Below are positions 25,268 to 33,318 of a stretch of 64,000 bases of DNA, piece by piece. Both the position numbers and the translations under genes were made by a program. Source of the stretch: Streptomyces sp. CoH27. GTDB lineage: Bacteria; Actinomycetota; Actinomycetes; Streptomycetales; Streptomycetaceae. The stretch is taken from positions 63,290-127,289 of the forward strand of contig NZ_JAIQYY010000017.1 in NCBI RefSeq assembly GCF_020181035.1, read 5' to 3'. The notes beneath the pieces are model-generated. The model was not told where the DNA came from and did not search any database. It saw only the letters and a list, made by a program, of their open reading frames with translations. How positions within the stretch are numbered: the first letter of the stretch is position 1; each line of letters opens with the position of its first letter.

Positions 25268-26398
25268 TCACCCCCTTTCCTTGCGTCCCCGCTTCGCGCG
25301 CAGTGCCTGCCTCCGCTCCCACTCCTCGTCCCAGAGCCGTTTGAGCTCCTGCGCCCGTTCGTCGAGTTCGGCCGGCTCGTCGTCGTCCTCGTCCGTCCAC
25401 AGGCCCTGCTCCTTGAGCCGGCGCGTGTGGACCTCGACGGGCGGCTGGGGGTCGTAGTCGGAGGGGCGGGGGCCCTCGGGCCCGTCGGGGCCGACCCGGA
25501 TGAGGCGTTCGACGCGGGTGACGCGGTAGCGGACCCCGGCGACCGTGATGACGTTGGAGCGGGTCTCGTCGAGGCGGTCGGCCAGCCGGGCGTACTCCGC
25601 GCGCTGCTCCTCGTCGAGACGGAGGGTGAAGGGGGCCATCACGCGCAGCCAGGAGGCGAGGGAGTCGCGGGCCGCCTGGGGAGTGGTGTGGCCGGCGCCG
25701 GGGTTGAAGGCACGCCATCGTCCCTCCACCCGCTCCGAGATCATGAAGACCGCCGGGAGCAGCACCCCGCCCGGACACTCCCGCCGGGCCCGGCGCGCGT
25801 CCGCCACGGCCTCCGGCCCGGCGTCCGGCGAGACCCCGAGGGAATGGAACAGCTCCAGCTTCAGGATGCCGTTCGACAGGCCCGTACCGGTGAACGGGTC
25901 GACCACGAAGCCCTCCACGCTCGGCCCCGCCCGGTAGGCCTCGCCCACCTCCGCCGTGTCGGGGTCGGACGGGCGGGGCGGCTCGGGACCGTTCGGGCCC
26001 ATCCGGATGAAGCGGCTCGCCCGGACGATCCGGAAGCGTTCCCCGCGCACCCGGACCTCGTTCACGACCTCCCGGTCCATCCGCCGCGCCGCCGCCATCC
26101 ATGTGCGCCGCGCGGCCTCGTCCCCGGCGTCCCGGGCCTCCTTCGCCCGCATCCGGAAGTGCGAGCCGAGCCCGTCCCGGGCGTCCTGCGGAGTGTCGGC
26201 ACCGGCCGCCAGCAGCTCCCAGCCGCCCGCCTCGCACTCGCGGGCACGGAAGTATTCCGCGATCATCACGCCCATCAGCTGCGGATACCGCTGCGTCGCC
26301 TGCCACGCCTCCTGCTCGGCGAACGCGGCGAGCGGCCCGTCCTGCTGCGTGACACGGATCGTCAGATACGCCGGTACCCCGTCTCGGTAGTCACTCAT
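25268..26398 (-). CDS. DUF5954 family protein
   Basis: A 376-residue cytoplasmic protein of an actinomycete-specific family (PF-type name DUF5954, recalled). It is charged and has no signal or membrane segment. An internal duplication is visible: 'FRIVRASRFIRMGPNGPEP' with a following Pro/Asp stretch (about 115-140), and a second copy 'YRVTRVERLIRVGPDGPEG' (about 302-320), each preceded by a helical half of similar layout. The C-terminus is a highly charged helix (about 355-376). Function unknown. It stands alone, downstream of the betaine promoter region and divergent from the MarR-GNAT gene. Confidence 0.75.
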   Translation of the reverse strand: MSDYRDGVPAYLTIRVTQQDGPLAAFAEQEAWQATQRYPQLMGVMIAEYFRARECEAGGWELLAAGADTPQDARDGLGSHFRMRAKEARDAGDEAARRTWMAAARRMDREVVNEVRVRGERFRIVRASRFIRMGPNGPEPPRPSDPDTAEVGEAYRAGPSVEGFVVDPFTGTGLSNGILKLELFHSLGVSPDAGPEAVADARRARRECPGGVLLPAVFMISERVEGRWRAFNPGAGHTTPQAARDSLASWLRVMAPFTLRLDEEQRAEYARLADRLDETRSNVITVAGVRYRVTRVERLIRVGPDGPEGPRPSDYDPQPPVEVHTRRLKEQGLWTDEDDDEPAELDERAQELKRLWDEEWERRQALRAKRGRKERG

Positions 26399-26480
26399 GC
26401 ACCGAGCGTGCACGCTGGGCGCCTCGCTGCGGGTGTTTTCACGAATTCGCCCGCCTGGGAGCGATGTTCGCGTGCGGCCC

Positions 26481-26509
26481 TGGACGGCACAGAGACATCT
26501 GACTACGGT
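26481..26509 (+). promoter_or_regulatory. Predicted sigma70-like promoter for the MarR-GNAT gene, leaderless transcript
   Basis: TGGACG (-35, 26481-26486), a 17-base spacer and TACGGT (-10, 26504-26509). The -10 ends six bases before ATG 26516, so transcription would start at or next to the ATG. This fits the absence of a correctly spaced ribosome site (the GGAG is only one base from the ATG). Confidence 0.45.
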
Positions 26510-26515
26510 CGGAGA

Positions 26516-27475
26516 ATGCAGACCTTTGACTCAAGTCAAGGAACAGGGCAGGGCAGAGGGCGGGGAGCGGGTGCGCCGGTCGCCGCCGCGGACATCGCCG
26601 CCTTCCGGCACTTCAACCGGTACTTCACGCGCCGTATCGGTGTCCTGGACGAGCACTACCTCGGGCAGGACCGCCCGCTCGGCGAGGCCCGGCTGCTGTT
26701 CGAGATCGGCGACGGGGTGTCCCTGCGGGAGCTGCGGGGGCGGCTCGGCCTGGACGCCGGATACCTCAGCCGGATGGTGAAGGCCCTGGAGGCGCAGGGC
26801 ATGGTCCGGGTGGCGGTGCCCGCGCACGACAACCGGCTGCGGACGGTCGAGCCGACCCCGGCCGGGCGCGTCGAGGTGGCCGAGCAGCACCGCCGGTCCG
26901 ACGCCCTCGTGGCCGGTCTGCTGGACGGCCTCACCCCCGCCCAGCGGGCCGAACTGACCGGCGCCATGGCGGTCACGCAGCGGCTGCTGCGGCTGGCGGG
27001 GATCACCGTCGAGACCGTCGACGGCGCCTCGGCGGACGCGCGGGCCTGCCTGGAGGCGTACGCGGCGGACATCGACGCCCGCTTCCCCGAGGGCTTCGAC
27101 CAGGCGGACCTGGTCGGCCCGGAGGAGGTCACCGGGGACGCCGGCGCGTTCCTGGTCGCGTACGAGGAGGGGCGGCCGGTGGGCTGCGGGGCGCTGCGGC
27201 GCCTGGGGCCGGGAGTGGGCGAGATCAAGCATGTGTGGGTCGCTCCCGAGGCCCGGCGGCTGGGCCTCGCACGGCGGCTGCTCGACGGTCTGGAGCATCA
27301 GGCGCGGGCACGCGGCCTGGACGTCGTACGCCTGGACACGCACGCCGTGCTCACCGAGGCGCAGGCGATGTACCGGGCGTGCGGGTACGCCGAGATCCCG
27401 CGCTACGACGACAACGTCCACGCCGCCCACTGGTTCGAGAAGCGGCTGGCCGGTGGTGCGAAGAGCGGCTACTGA
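26516..27475 (+). CDS. MarR-type regulator fused to GNAT acetyltransferase
   Basis: A 319-residue two-domain protein. Residues about 25-150 form a MarR winged helix ('LRELRGRLGLDAGYLSRMVKAL' is the recognition region). Residues about 160-315 are a GNAT acetyltransferase with the acetyl-CoA loop 'VWVAPEARRLGLARRLLDGL' (about 242-261) and 'YRACGYAEIPRYDDN' near the end. Such MarR/GNAT fusions probably couple binding of a small amine or acyl-CoA to DNA binding. No target is obvious; it may regulate itself from the adjacent leaderless promoter. Domain assignments are firm, substrate unknown. Confidence 0.88.
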   Translation: MQTFDSSQGTGQGRGRGAGAPVAAADIAAFRHFNRYFTRRIGVLDEHYLGQDRPLGEARLLFEIGDGVSLRELRGRLGLDAGYLSRMVKALEAQGMVRVAVPAHDNRLRTVEPTPAGRVEVAEQHRRSDALVAGLLDGLTPAQRAELTGAMAVTQRLLRLAGITVETVDGASADARACLEAYAADIDARFPEGFDQADLVGPEEVTGDAGAFLVAYEEGRPVGCGALRRLGPGVGEIKHVWVAPEARRLGLARRLLDGLEHQARARGLDVVRLDTHAVLTEAQAMYRACGYAEIPRYDDNVHAAHWFEKRLAGGAKSGY

Positions 27476-27559
27476 GGTTTTCAGTGGAGGGCATGCCAGG
27501 GCTGCCTTGCGCGGATGACTCGGCGGCCTCGAACCGTACGTGCTCCCGCTGAACCCGCC

Positions 27560-28477
27560 TCAGCAGCCGGCTGACTCCTCGCGCATCAGCCGGCGTACGC
27601 AGTCGCGCAGCCAGGCGTGGGCGGGGTCGGCGTCATGGCGCGGATGCCAGGCGAAACCGATCCTCACCACCGGGAGCCGGAGCGGGATCTCGAAGGTGGC
27701 GAGCCCGAGGGCGTGGGCCAGCGTGCTGCCGTAGGAGGTGATCAGCCCGATCAGATCGGTCTCACGCAGCACGAACAGCGAGGCCGGGTAGGTGCCGACG
27801 CTGCCCACCACCTGGCGTTCCAGGCCGAGTTCCGCCAGCGCGTCGTCGATCGGGCCGTACTGCCGGCCCCGCCGGGAGACGATCAGATGCCCCGCTTCAC
27901 CGGCGAACCGCTCGGGCGTCAACTCCCCGGTGAGCAGCGGGTGTCCGGCCCGTACGACCCCGAGCATGCGCTCCTTGTAGACCGTCTCCACATGCACCTC
28001 GGGCGCGGTCGTGTCGATCACCCCGACCTCCAGATCGGCGGTGCCCTGGCGCAGGAACGGGGCGTCGACATGGCTCTCGGACAGAAAGCGCAGCCGGATC
28101 CCGGGGGCCTCGCGGGCGGCGCGGGCGAACAGGGTCGCGCCGTGGGTGGCGGCGATCGCGTCGTGGCCGAGGATCGTGAACGTCCGGGACACGGTGCGCA
28201 GATCGGCGTCCCGGCCCGGCGCGAACAGGGCACGGGCCCGCTCCACCACCGCGCTCACCTCGGCACGCACGGCCAGCGCGTGCGGGGTGGGCACCATCCG
28301 GCGCCCGGCCCGCACCAGCACCGGGTCGCCGAGCGCCTTGCGGATCCGGCCGAGGGTACGGCTCATGGCGGGCTCGGACAGATGCAGCCGGCGCGCGGCG
28401 CCCTGCACGCTCTGCTCCTCCAGCAGCACGTCCAGCGCGACCAGCAGATTCAGGTCCAGCCCCGTGGATTGCGTCAT
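27560..28477 (-). CDS. LysR-family transcriptional regulator
   Basis: A 305-residue LTTR. The N-terminal winged helix (about 8-66) includes 'QGAARRLHLSEPAMSRTLGRIR'. The C-terminal effector domain (about 95-300) has the PBP2-like layout ('FTILGHDAIAATHGATLF'). It diverges from an MFS exporter 113 bases away, with a 14-base dyad in the gap, so it probably controls that exporter in response to its substrate. The NodD/LinR-like subgroup ('DLNLLVALDVLLEEQSV') is suggested by the first 25 residues. Confidence 0.88.
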   Translation of the reverse strand: MTQSTGLDLNLLVALDVLLEEQSVQGAARRLHLSEPAMSRTLGRIRKALGDPVLVRAGRRMVPTPHALAVRAEVSAVVERARALFAPGRDADLRTVSRTFTILGHDAIAATHGATLFARAAREAPGIRLRFLSESHVDAPFLRQGTADLEVGVIDTTAPEVHVETVYKERMLGVVRAGHPLLTGELTPERFAGEAGHLIVSRRGRQYGPIDDALAELGLERQVVGSVGTYPASLFVLRETDLIGLITSYGSTLAHALGLATFEIPLRLPVVRIGFAWHPRHDADPAHAWLRDCVRRLMREESAGC

Positions 28478-28500
28478 GTGCAGGTGTCCCTTGCAAAGGT

Positions 28501-28514
28501 TGCACTAGAGTGCA
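28501..28514. promoter_or_regulatory. Perfect dyad TGCACTAGAGTGCA, probable LysR operator
   Basis: A perfect 14-base palindromic site (6-base arms, 2-base centre) between divergent LysR and MFS genes. Additional half-site-like TGCAA/TGCA words lie nearby (28480-28500 and 28545-28552). TAGAGT inside the dyad could be a -10 element, so binding would affect transcription directly. Confidence 0.55.
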
Positions 28515-28590
28515 GGTCAGTGCCGAGCCTACGGTGAGGGCACACGAGAGTGCATCCCCCACCACCCCACCGAAGCTCCCGGGAGGAGCC

Positions 28591-29988
28591 GTGCCCGCGC
28601 ACGCCCTGAAACGCCCCGTCCTGCTCGCGCTGTGCGCCTGCGTCCTGGTCGCGCAGAGCATGGTCGCCGCCGTCAACCTGCTGATCCCCGAACTGAGTTC
28701 GTCCTCCCTGCACCCCTCGCACACCGAGATCCTGTGGACGGTCGACGCCTACGTCATCGTCTTCGCGGGGCTGCTGATCCCGGCCGGCGCGCTCGGCGAC
28801 AGGTACGGCCGCAAGGGCGCCCTGCTCGCCGGGCTCGCCCTGTTCGCGGCGGGCGCCGCCACCAGTGCCCTCGCCACCGGCCCGGCGGTGCTGATCGCGG
28901 GCCGGGGCCTGTCCGGCGCCGGAGCCGCCCTGATCACCCCTTCCACCCTCTCGATCCTCATGCAGTTGTCCGCGCCGGAGCAGCGGGCCCGCACCATGGG
29001 CGCCTGGACCCTGGCGATCGGCGTGGGCGGCGCGGCGGGGAACCTGGGCGGCGGACTGGCCGGACAGTTCCTCGGCTGGCGTGCCCTGTTCGCGGCGATG
29101 GTCCCGCTGACGGCCGTCCTGGCCACCTCCGTCGCGCTCACGACCCCGCGCACCGAACGCTCGGCCCGCAGCAACCCCGACCCCCTCGGCACCCTGCTGC
29201 TCACCGCGGGCCTGGTCGCCGTCCTGTTCGGCATCATCGAGAGCCCGGCCTACGGCTGGACCTCCGCCCGCATCCTCGGCGCCTTCACGGCGGGCGCGCT
29301 GCTGATCAGCGCCTTCACCCTGCACGCCCTGCGCTCGCCGGCCCCGCTCTTCGACCCCCGGGTCTTCGGCTCCCCCCGGCTGCGAGCGGCCTCCCTCGGC
29401 ACGGCCACCGCGTTCTTCGGCCTGTTCGCCCTGTTCTTCGTCAACTCCCAGTATCTGCAAGGCGTGAAGGGCTACGGCGCCGCCGTCACCGGGGTGGCGA
29501 TCATGCCGCTGGTGGTCGGCATGGCGGGCGCGCAGAAGCTGGCGACGCGCTGGGCGGGCCGGCCGCGCGCGGTCACAGGGTCCGGTCTGGCATTGATCGG
29601 CCTGGGTCTGCTGGGCGCGTCCACGGCCGACGCGACGACACCGTACGCGGTGTTCGTGGTCTGGCTGCTGGTCATCTCATCGGGCGCCGGCCTGTGCATG
29701 CCCGCCCTGACCTACGGCGTGGTCACCTCACTTCCGGCCCACCAGGCGGGCCTGGGCTCCGGCCTGGGCACCACCGCCCGGGAGACGGGGGCCGCGCTGG
29801 GTGTCGCCGTCACCGGCACGATCCTGTCCGCTCACACTGACCTCCTGCACGGGATGGGGCCGGCGCTGCGGACGGTGGGGGTGGTGGTGCTGGTGGCGAC
29901 AGTGCTGGTGATCGCCGGGTACGGGGAAGACGCACGTGGGCCCCGCTTCGCAGAAAACCGAAGCAGGGCCCACGCAGGTCTTGGATGA
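28591..29988 (+). CDS. MFS transporter, DHA2 (14-helix) drug-efflux type
   Basis: A 465-residue membrane protein. It has motif A 'GALGDRYGRKGALL' (about 67-80) and motif C-like 'GAAGNLGGGLAGQF', and about 14 helices, typical of QacA/DHA2 proton-driven exporters. I set the start at GTG 28591 because GGGAGGAG lies just before it. An in-frame GTG at 28510 would put a 27-residue polar extension over the operator and has no ribosome site. The divergent LysR gene probably regulates it. The last codons form half of a strong terminator hairpin. Confidence 0.87.
   Translation: MPAHALKRPVLLALCACVLVAQSMVAAVNLLIPELSSSSLHPSHTEILWTVDAYVIVFAGLLIPAGALGDRYGRKGALLAGLALFAAGAATSALATGPAVLIAGRGLSGAGAALITPSTLSILMQLSAPEQRARTMGAWTLAIGVGGAAGNLGGGLAGQFLGWRALFAAMVPLTAVLATSVALTTPRTERSARSNPDPLGTLLLTAGLVAVLFGIIESPAYGWTSARILGAFTAGALLISAFTLHALRSPAPLFDPRVFGSPRLRAASLGTATAFFGLFALFFVNSQYLQGVKGYGAAVTGVAIMPLVVGMAGAQKLATRWAGRPRAVTGSGLALIGLGLLGASTADATTPYAVFVVWLLVISSGAGLCMPALTYGVVTSLPAHQAGLGSGLGTTARETGAALGVAVTGTILSAHTDLLHGMGPALRTVGVVVLVATVLVIAGYGEDARGPRFAENRSRAHAGLG
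29936..29973. terminator. Bidirectional terminator inside the 3' end of the MFS gene
   Basis: GTGGGCCC-C-GCTTCG-N8-CGAAGC-A-GGGCCCAC: 14 paired bases with one opposed mismatch and loop CAGAAAAC. It lies within the last codons of the MFS gene and directly before the convergent mdh stop (29995). Confidence 0.75.
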
Positions 29989-29994
29989 GGCGTC

Positions 29995-30984
29995 TTAGAT
30001 GAGGCCGAGCGCGCGCACCGCGTCGCGCTCCTCCTCCAGCTCCTTGACCGAGGCGTCGATACGCGCACGCGAGAACTCGTTGATGTCCAGGCCCTGGACG
30101 ATCTCGTACGCGCCGTCCTTGGTGGTGACCGGGAAGGAGGAGATCAGACCCTCCGGAACACCGTAGGAACCGTCCGACGGGATGCCCATGGAGGTCCAGT
30201 CACCCTCGGCCGTGCCGTTGACCCAGGTGTACACGTGGTCGATCGCGGCGTTGGCGGCGGAGGCGGCCGACGAGGCACCGCGGGCCTCGATGATCGCGGC
30301 ACCGCGCTTGGCGACGGTCGGGATGAACTCGTCGGCCAGCCACTTCTCGTCGTTCACGACCTCGGCCGCGTTCTTGCCGGCGACGGTGGCGTGGAAGATG
30401 TCCGGGTACTGGGTGGCGGAGTGGTTGCCCCAGATGGTCAGGCGCTTGATGTCGGCGACCGTGGAGCCCGTCTTCTTCGCGAGCTGGGTGAGCGCGCGGT
30501 TGTGGTCCAGACGGGTCATCGCGGTGAAGCGCTCGGCCGGGACGTCCGGCGCGGCGGCCTGCGCGATGAGCGCGTTGGTGTTCGCCGGGTTGCCGACGAC
30601 GAGGACCTTGATGTCGTCCGCGGCGTGGTCGTTGATGGCCTTGCCCTGCGGCTTGAAGATGCCGCCGTTGGCCTCCAGCAGGTCGCCGCGCTCCATGCCC
30701 TTGGTGCGGGGGCGGGCGCCGACCAGGAGAGCCACGTTGGTGCCGTCGAAGGCGACGTTCGGGTCGTCGGTGATGTCGATGCCCTGGAGCAGCGGGAAGG
30801 CGCAGTCGTCCAGCTCCATGGCCGTGCCCTCGGCGGCCTTCAGCGCCGGGGTGATCTCCAGGAGGCGCAGCTTGACCGGTACGTCCGCGCCGAGCAGCTG
30901 GCCGGAGGCGATGCGGAAGAGCAGGGCGTAACCGATCTGGCCGGCCGCGCCGGTGACGGTGACGTTCACGGGAGTGCGGGTCAT
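29995..30984 (-). CDS. mdh: Malate dehydrogenase
   Basis: A 329-residue cytoplasmic TCA-cycle enzyme oxidising malate to oxaloacetate with NAD+. It has the nucleotide loop 'GAAGQIGYALLFRIA' (about 13-27), the substrate Arg-rich mobile loop 'VGARPRTKGMERGDLL', 'TRLDHNRA' (catalytic Asp-His relay partner) and catalytic His in 'WGNHSATQYPD'. Length and blocks match the group related to cytosolic/chloroplast MDH found in actinobacteria. A near-perfect large palindrome upstream (31036-31065) suggests specific transcriptional control. Confidence 0.96.
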   Translation of the reverse strand: MTRTPVNVTVTGAAGQIGYALLFRIASGQLLGADVPVKLRLLEITPALKAAEGTAMELDDCAFPLLQGIDITDDPNVAFDGTNVALLVGARPRTKGMERGDLLEANGGIFKPQGKAINDHAADDIKVLVVGNPANTNALIAQAAAPDVPAERFTAMTRLDHNRALTQLAKKTGSTVADIKRLTIWGNHSATQYPDIFHATVAGKNAAEVVNDEKWLADEFIPTVAKRGAAIIEARGASSAASAANAAIDHVYTWVNGTAEGDWTSMGIPSDGSYGVPEGLISSFPVTTKDGAYEIVQGLDINEFSRARIDASVKELEEERDAVRALGLI

Positions 30985-31035
30985 GGCGTTCTCCGTAGGA
31001 CAACTGGCGGTAGGGCTTCCCGGCCCCGGGCGGAT

Positions 31036-31065
31036 GATCGATCTCTTGGCGTCAAGAGATCGATC
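31036..31065. promoter_or_regulatory. Perfect inverted repeat upstream of mdh, probable MarR-family (TamR-like) operator
   Basis: GATCGATCTCTTG (31036-31048), GCGT, CAAGAGATCGATC (31053-31065): 13-base perfect arms. The core TCTTG-N4-CAAGA resembles palindromes I recall for the Streptomyces MarR protein TamR, reported to act on TCA-cycle genes including a malate dehydrogenase. It is 52-81 bases upstream of the mdh start, a normal promoter position. Confidence 0.6.
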
Positions 31066-31152
31066 CAGCGGTCAGGCTATCGCGCATCCGGCATGCGAGA
31101 CGTCCCGGGCCGTGTGGCTCACCCCACAAGGCGGACACATGGCCGACATACG

Positions 31153-31182
31153 GCGGACGCAGGCGGACGCAGGCGGACGCAG
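31153..31182 (+). repeat. Tandem repeat, 3 copies of a 10-base unit
   Basis: Three exact copies of GCGGACGCAG in intergenic DNA between mdh and the DUF2690 gene. Copy number is likely to vary between strains. Confidence 0.75.
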
Positions 31183-31364
31183 GGCGAACGAAGCGGCGGC
31201 CGCCGGTCCGGGAGAGGGGGACGGAGGCGGCCGCCGGTGGGGGGAAGTACCGGCATGCCGGACTCCCGTGGGGGGTACGGTTCGCGTGCCCCGGATCCGA
31301 CGGACCATGCGTCCCGTCCCGGAATTTCACCCGCACGATTTCGCGCGGGCGCGATTTCTCCTGT

Positions 31365-31427
31365 TTCATCCGCTACGTCGACCGCTTCATCCGCTACGTC
31401 GACCGCCTCATCCGCTACGTCGGCCAC
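31365..31427 (+). repeat. Tandem repeat, 3 copies of a 21-base unit
   Basis: Copies at 31365-31385 and 31386-31406 are identical (beginning TTCATCCGCTACGTCGACC); the third (31407-31427) differs at a few bases. The array ends four bases before the stop codon of the DUF2690 gene. The unit length is a multiple of three, so it may be a former coding repeat of that gene's tail. Confidence 0.8.
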
Positions 31428-31431
31428 CCGG

Positions 31432-32604
31432 TCACTTCGTGCACCCCGTCCGCCCGGAGGCGAGGGTCGCGCAGGCCTTGGCGTCGGTCGCGTTCTTCAC
31501 GGCGACCATCGGGGTGTAGGCGATGGCGTCGCCGGTCGCGGTGATCTCACCCGTCTGGCGGACCGGGCCCGCGGAGATCTCCACCTTGTCGCCCCGGGTG
31601 GCCCCGGTGATCCGGCCCCAGGCGGTGCCGCAGGCCTTGCTGTAGCGGACCTCCAGGGTGGTGGTGCCCACGGTGGCGGTCTTGGCGGTGCTCACCAGGT
31701 CGCCGCTGCATCCCATCGCCTCGGCGTCCTTGCCGGTGCAGGCGGAGCCGGCGCACTTGCCTCCCGCCGGCGGGCTCGCGTGCCGGGTGGCGGTCGGCGA
31801 CGGCGGCGGGGCGGCGTCCTGGTGCTTGCCGCCGCTGCGGTCGGTGAAGAAGAAGACGGCGGCGATGACGACGAGCACACCGACGAGCCCCGCGAGGAAC
31901 ATCGTCAGCCGCTGACGGCCCCCGCTCCCCGGTTCCGGCGCACCTTCGGCCGGCCGGGGCGCCTGCGGGTCGCCCGGATCCGAGCCGGGCCGGGCGTTCG
32001 CCCGGGGCGGCCCCTGATACCCGGCCGCCCCCCACGAATCGGCCCTGCGCCCGGCGCTCTTGTCCCCGATCCCCTCGGCGTCCCTGGCGTCGGCGTCGGC
32101 GCCCGTCGGCTGGGGTGGGATCGTCGGTGAGACACCCGCCGGACCGGCGATGCCCGGAGTCACCGTCGCGCTGCCGTTCTTGCGCCCCGAAGGCCGCTCC
32201 GACGACCGCCCCGAAGACCCTCCCGACACCCGCCCCGACGGCCCCCCGGTCGCCTCCGCCGCGCCGAACTCCCCCAGCGCGGCGCGGGCCTGGGAGATCC
32301 GGATCGCCTCCATGGTGCCGTCGTGCCGCATCTCCGACCGGCTCCAGGCGCGCTCGGCCAGCTCCCACATCGTGGTCAGATGGACGGGACTGGTGCCGGT
32401 GACCTCGGCGAGCGCGACGACCGCGCCCTTGGGTGCGAGGAGCCGGCCGCCGAGGTACCGCTCCCAGGAGGTCTTGCTGTAACCGGTGCGGTCCGCGAGA
32501 GCCGCGACACTCAGCCCGCTGCGGTCCACGAGGCGCCGTATCTGAGTGGTGAACTCCTTGATCTGCGGATCCAGATCGTCCGGCAGATCCTTCCAACGAG
32601 GCAT
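31432..32604 (-). CDS. XRE-type helix-turn-helix membrane protein with extracytoplasmic DUF2690 domain
   Basis: A 390-residue protein with an N-terminal HTH (about 10-65, 'LSVAALADRTGYSKTSWERYLGG'). A long Gly/Ser/Pro-rich disordered linker follows (about 115-230), then one transmembrane helix ('MFLAGLVGVLVVIAAVFFF', about 234-252) and an external DUF2690 domain rich in Cys ('CAGSACTGKDAEAMGC'). Topology suggests a one-component membrane regulator sensing outside. ATG 32604 follows AGGGGGGAAG. Linker sequence is low complexity and Arg/Ser-repetitive. Family members are numerous in Streptomyces; ligand and targets unknown. Confidence 0.82.
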   Translation of the reverse strand: MPRWKDLPDDLDPQIKEFTTQIRRLVDRSGLSVAALADRTGYSKTSWERYLGGRLLAPKGAVVALAEVTGTSPVHLTTMWELAERAWSRSEMRHDGTMEAIRISQARAALGEFGAAEATGGPSGRVSGGSSGRSSERPSGRKNGSATVTPGIAGPAGVSPTIPPQPTGADADARDAEGIGDKSAGRRADSWGAAGYQGPPRANARPGSDPGDPQAPRPAEGAPEPGSGGRQRLTMFLAGLVGVLVVIAAVFFFTDRSGGKHQDAAPPPSPTATRHASPPAGGKCAGSACTGKDAEAMGCSGDLVSTAKTATVGTTTLEVRYSKACGTAWGRITGATRGDKVEISAGPVRQTGEITATGDAIAYTPMVAVKNATDAKACATLASGRTGCTK

Positions 32605-32801
32605 CGCTTCCCCCCTACGTTCCCCCGCCCGTTCCCCGTCCTGGCTACCCACAAGGATGCCCTGCCTACGGATCCCAGTTCCCGGCATGGGGGCGCGCGG
32701 GAGCATGGACGGCGCGCGCGGACACCGTAGCGGAACGGTCACTTCCGTGCCACAGCGCAAGGACAGGCGTTGAACAGGCAGTTCACGGGAGGAAGGCTGA
32801 A

Positions 32802-32846
32802 TCGCGACGGCGGTTCGCCCCTCTTCGGGGGGGCGAACCGTCGCGA
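32802..32846. terminator. Long terminator hairpin downstream of the folD/DUF3017 operon
   Basis: TCGCGACGGcggTTCGCCCC pairs with GGGGCGAACCGTCGCGA across a short TCTTCGG loop, with a three-base bulge in the left arm. It lies 10 bases after the DUF3017 stop (minus strand). Confidence 0.75.
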
Positions 32847-32856
32847 ACGAGCGGCG

Positions 32857-33318
32857 CTACTTGTTGCTGAGCGTCACGTGCAGGAGATCTTTCAGGAACG
32901 GGATCTGCAGCCATGGATTCGGCTGGGCCATCATCGCGAGCAGGACGATCGCCAGGCCGAGGACGCCGTAGGTGCTGATGTCCGTGAACCGGGAGCGGAC
33001 GGCCAGCATGCCGACGCCGGGCAGCAGCCAGCGCATGACCGCGCCGGCCAGCAGGGCGACGCCGATCAGCAGCGTGCCCGGACGGAACTGGTCCAGCGAG
33101 GTCAGCAGCAGGCCGAGCGCGACCGTGCCCAGCACGACCAGCAGCGGCCACTGCCGGGCGGGGGCCGGCGCGGCACCGGACGCGGCACGGCCGCCGCCCT
33201 CGGGCCGCGCGGTGTCCCTCGTGATCCGCGGGAAGCGACGAGTGGGCCGCTCGGGACCCCCCTCGGCCGGCTGCGTGCCGCGGGTGGCCGCCCCCGCGCG
33301 GGCGCCCTCAGCCGGCAC
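32857..33318 (-). CDS. DUF3017 family membrane protein
   Basis: A 153-residue protein with a polar Arg/Gly-rich N-terminus of about 55 residues and three or four predicted helices ('WPLLVVLGTVALGLLLTSL', 'GTLLIGVALLAGAVMRWLL', 'YGVLGLAIVLLAMMAQP'). DUF3017 proteins are typically encoded next to folD in Streptomyces, as here. GTG 33318 lies inside the folD 3' end (11-base overlap), so translation is coupled. Function unknown. Confidence 0.82.
   Translation of the reverse strand: MPAEGARAGAATRGTQPAEGGPERPTRRFPRITRDTARPEGGGRAASGAAPAPARQWPLLVVLGTVALGLLLTSLDQFRPGTLLIGVALLAGAVMRWLLPGVGMLAVRSRFTDISTYGVLGLAIVLLAMMAQPNPWLQIPFLKDLLHVTLSNK

Larger units (their letters stand above)
30985..31431. other. 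447-base intergenic region upstream of mdh
   Basis: No credible gene. It contains the mdh promoter side with a 30-base palindrome (31036-31065), a three-copy 10-base repeat (31153-31182) and a three-copy 21-base repeat (31365-31427) touching the 3' end of the DUF2690 gene. Open frames here only reflect the repeats. Confidence 0.6.

Noticed and set aside
28510..28590. Upstream GTG start for the MFS transporter
   Set aside because: It has no ribosome site and would place coding sequence over the LysR dyad; GTG 28591 has GGGAGGAG.
31365..31427. 21-base tandem repeat considered as CRISPR or integration site
   Set aside because: Copies are directly adjacent with no spacers and no cas genes or integrase nearby.
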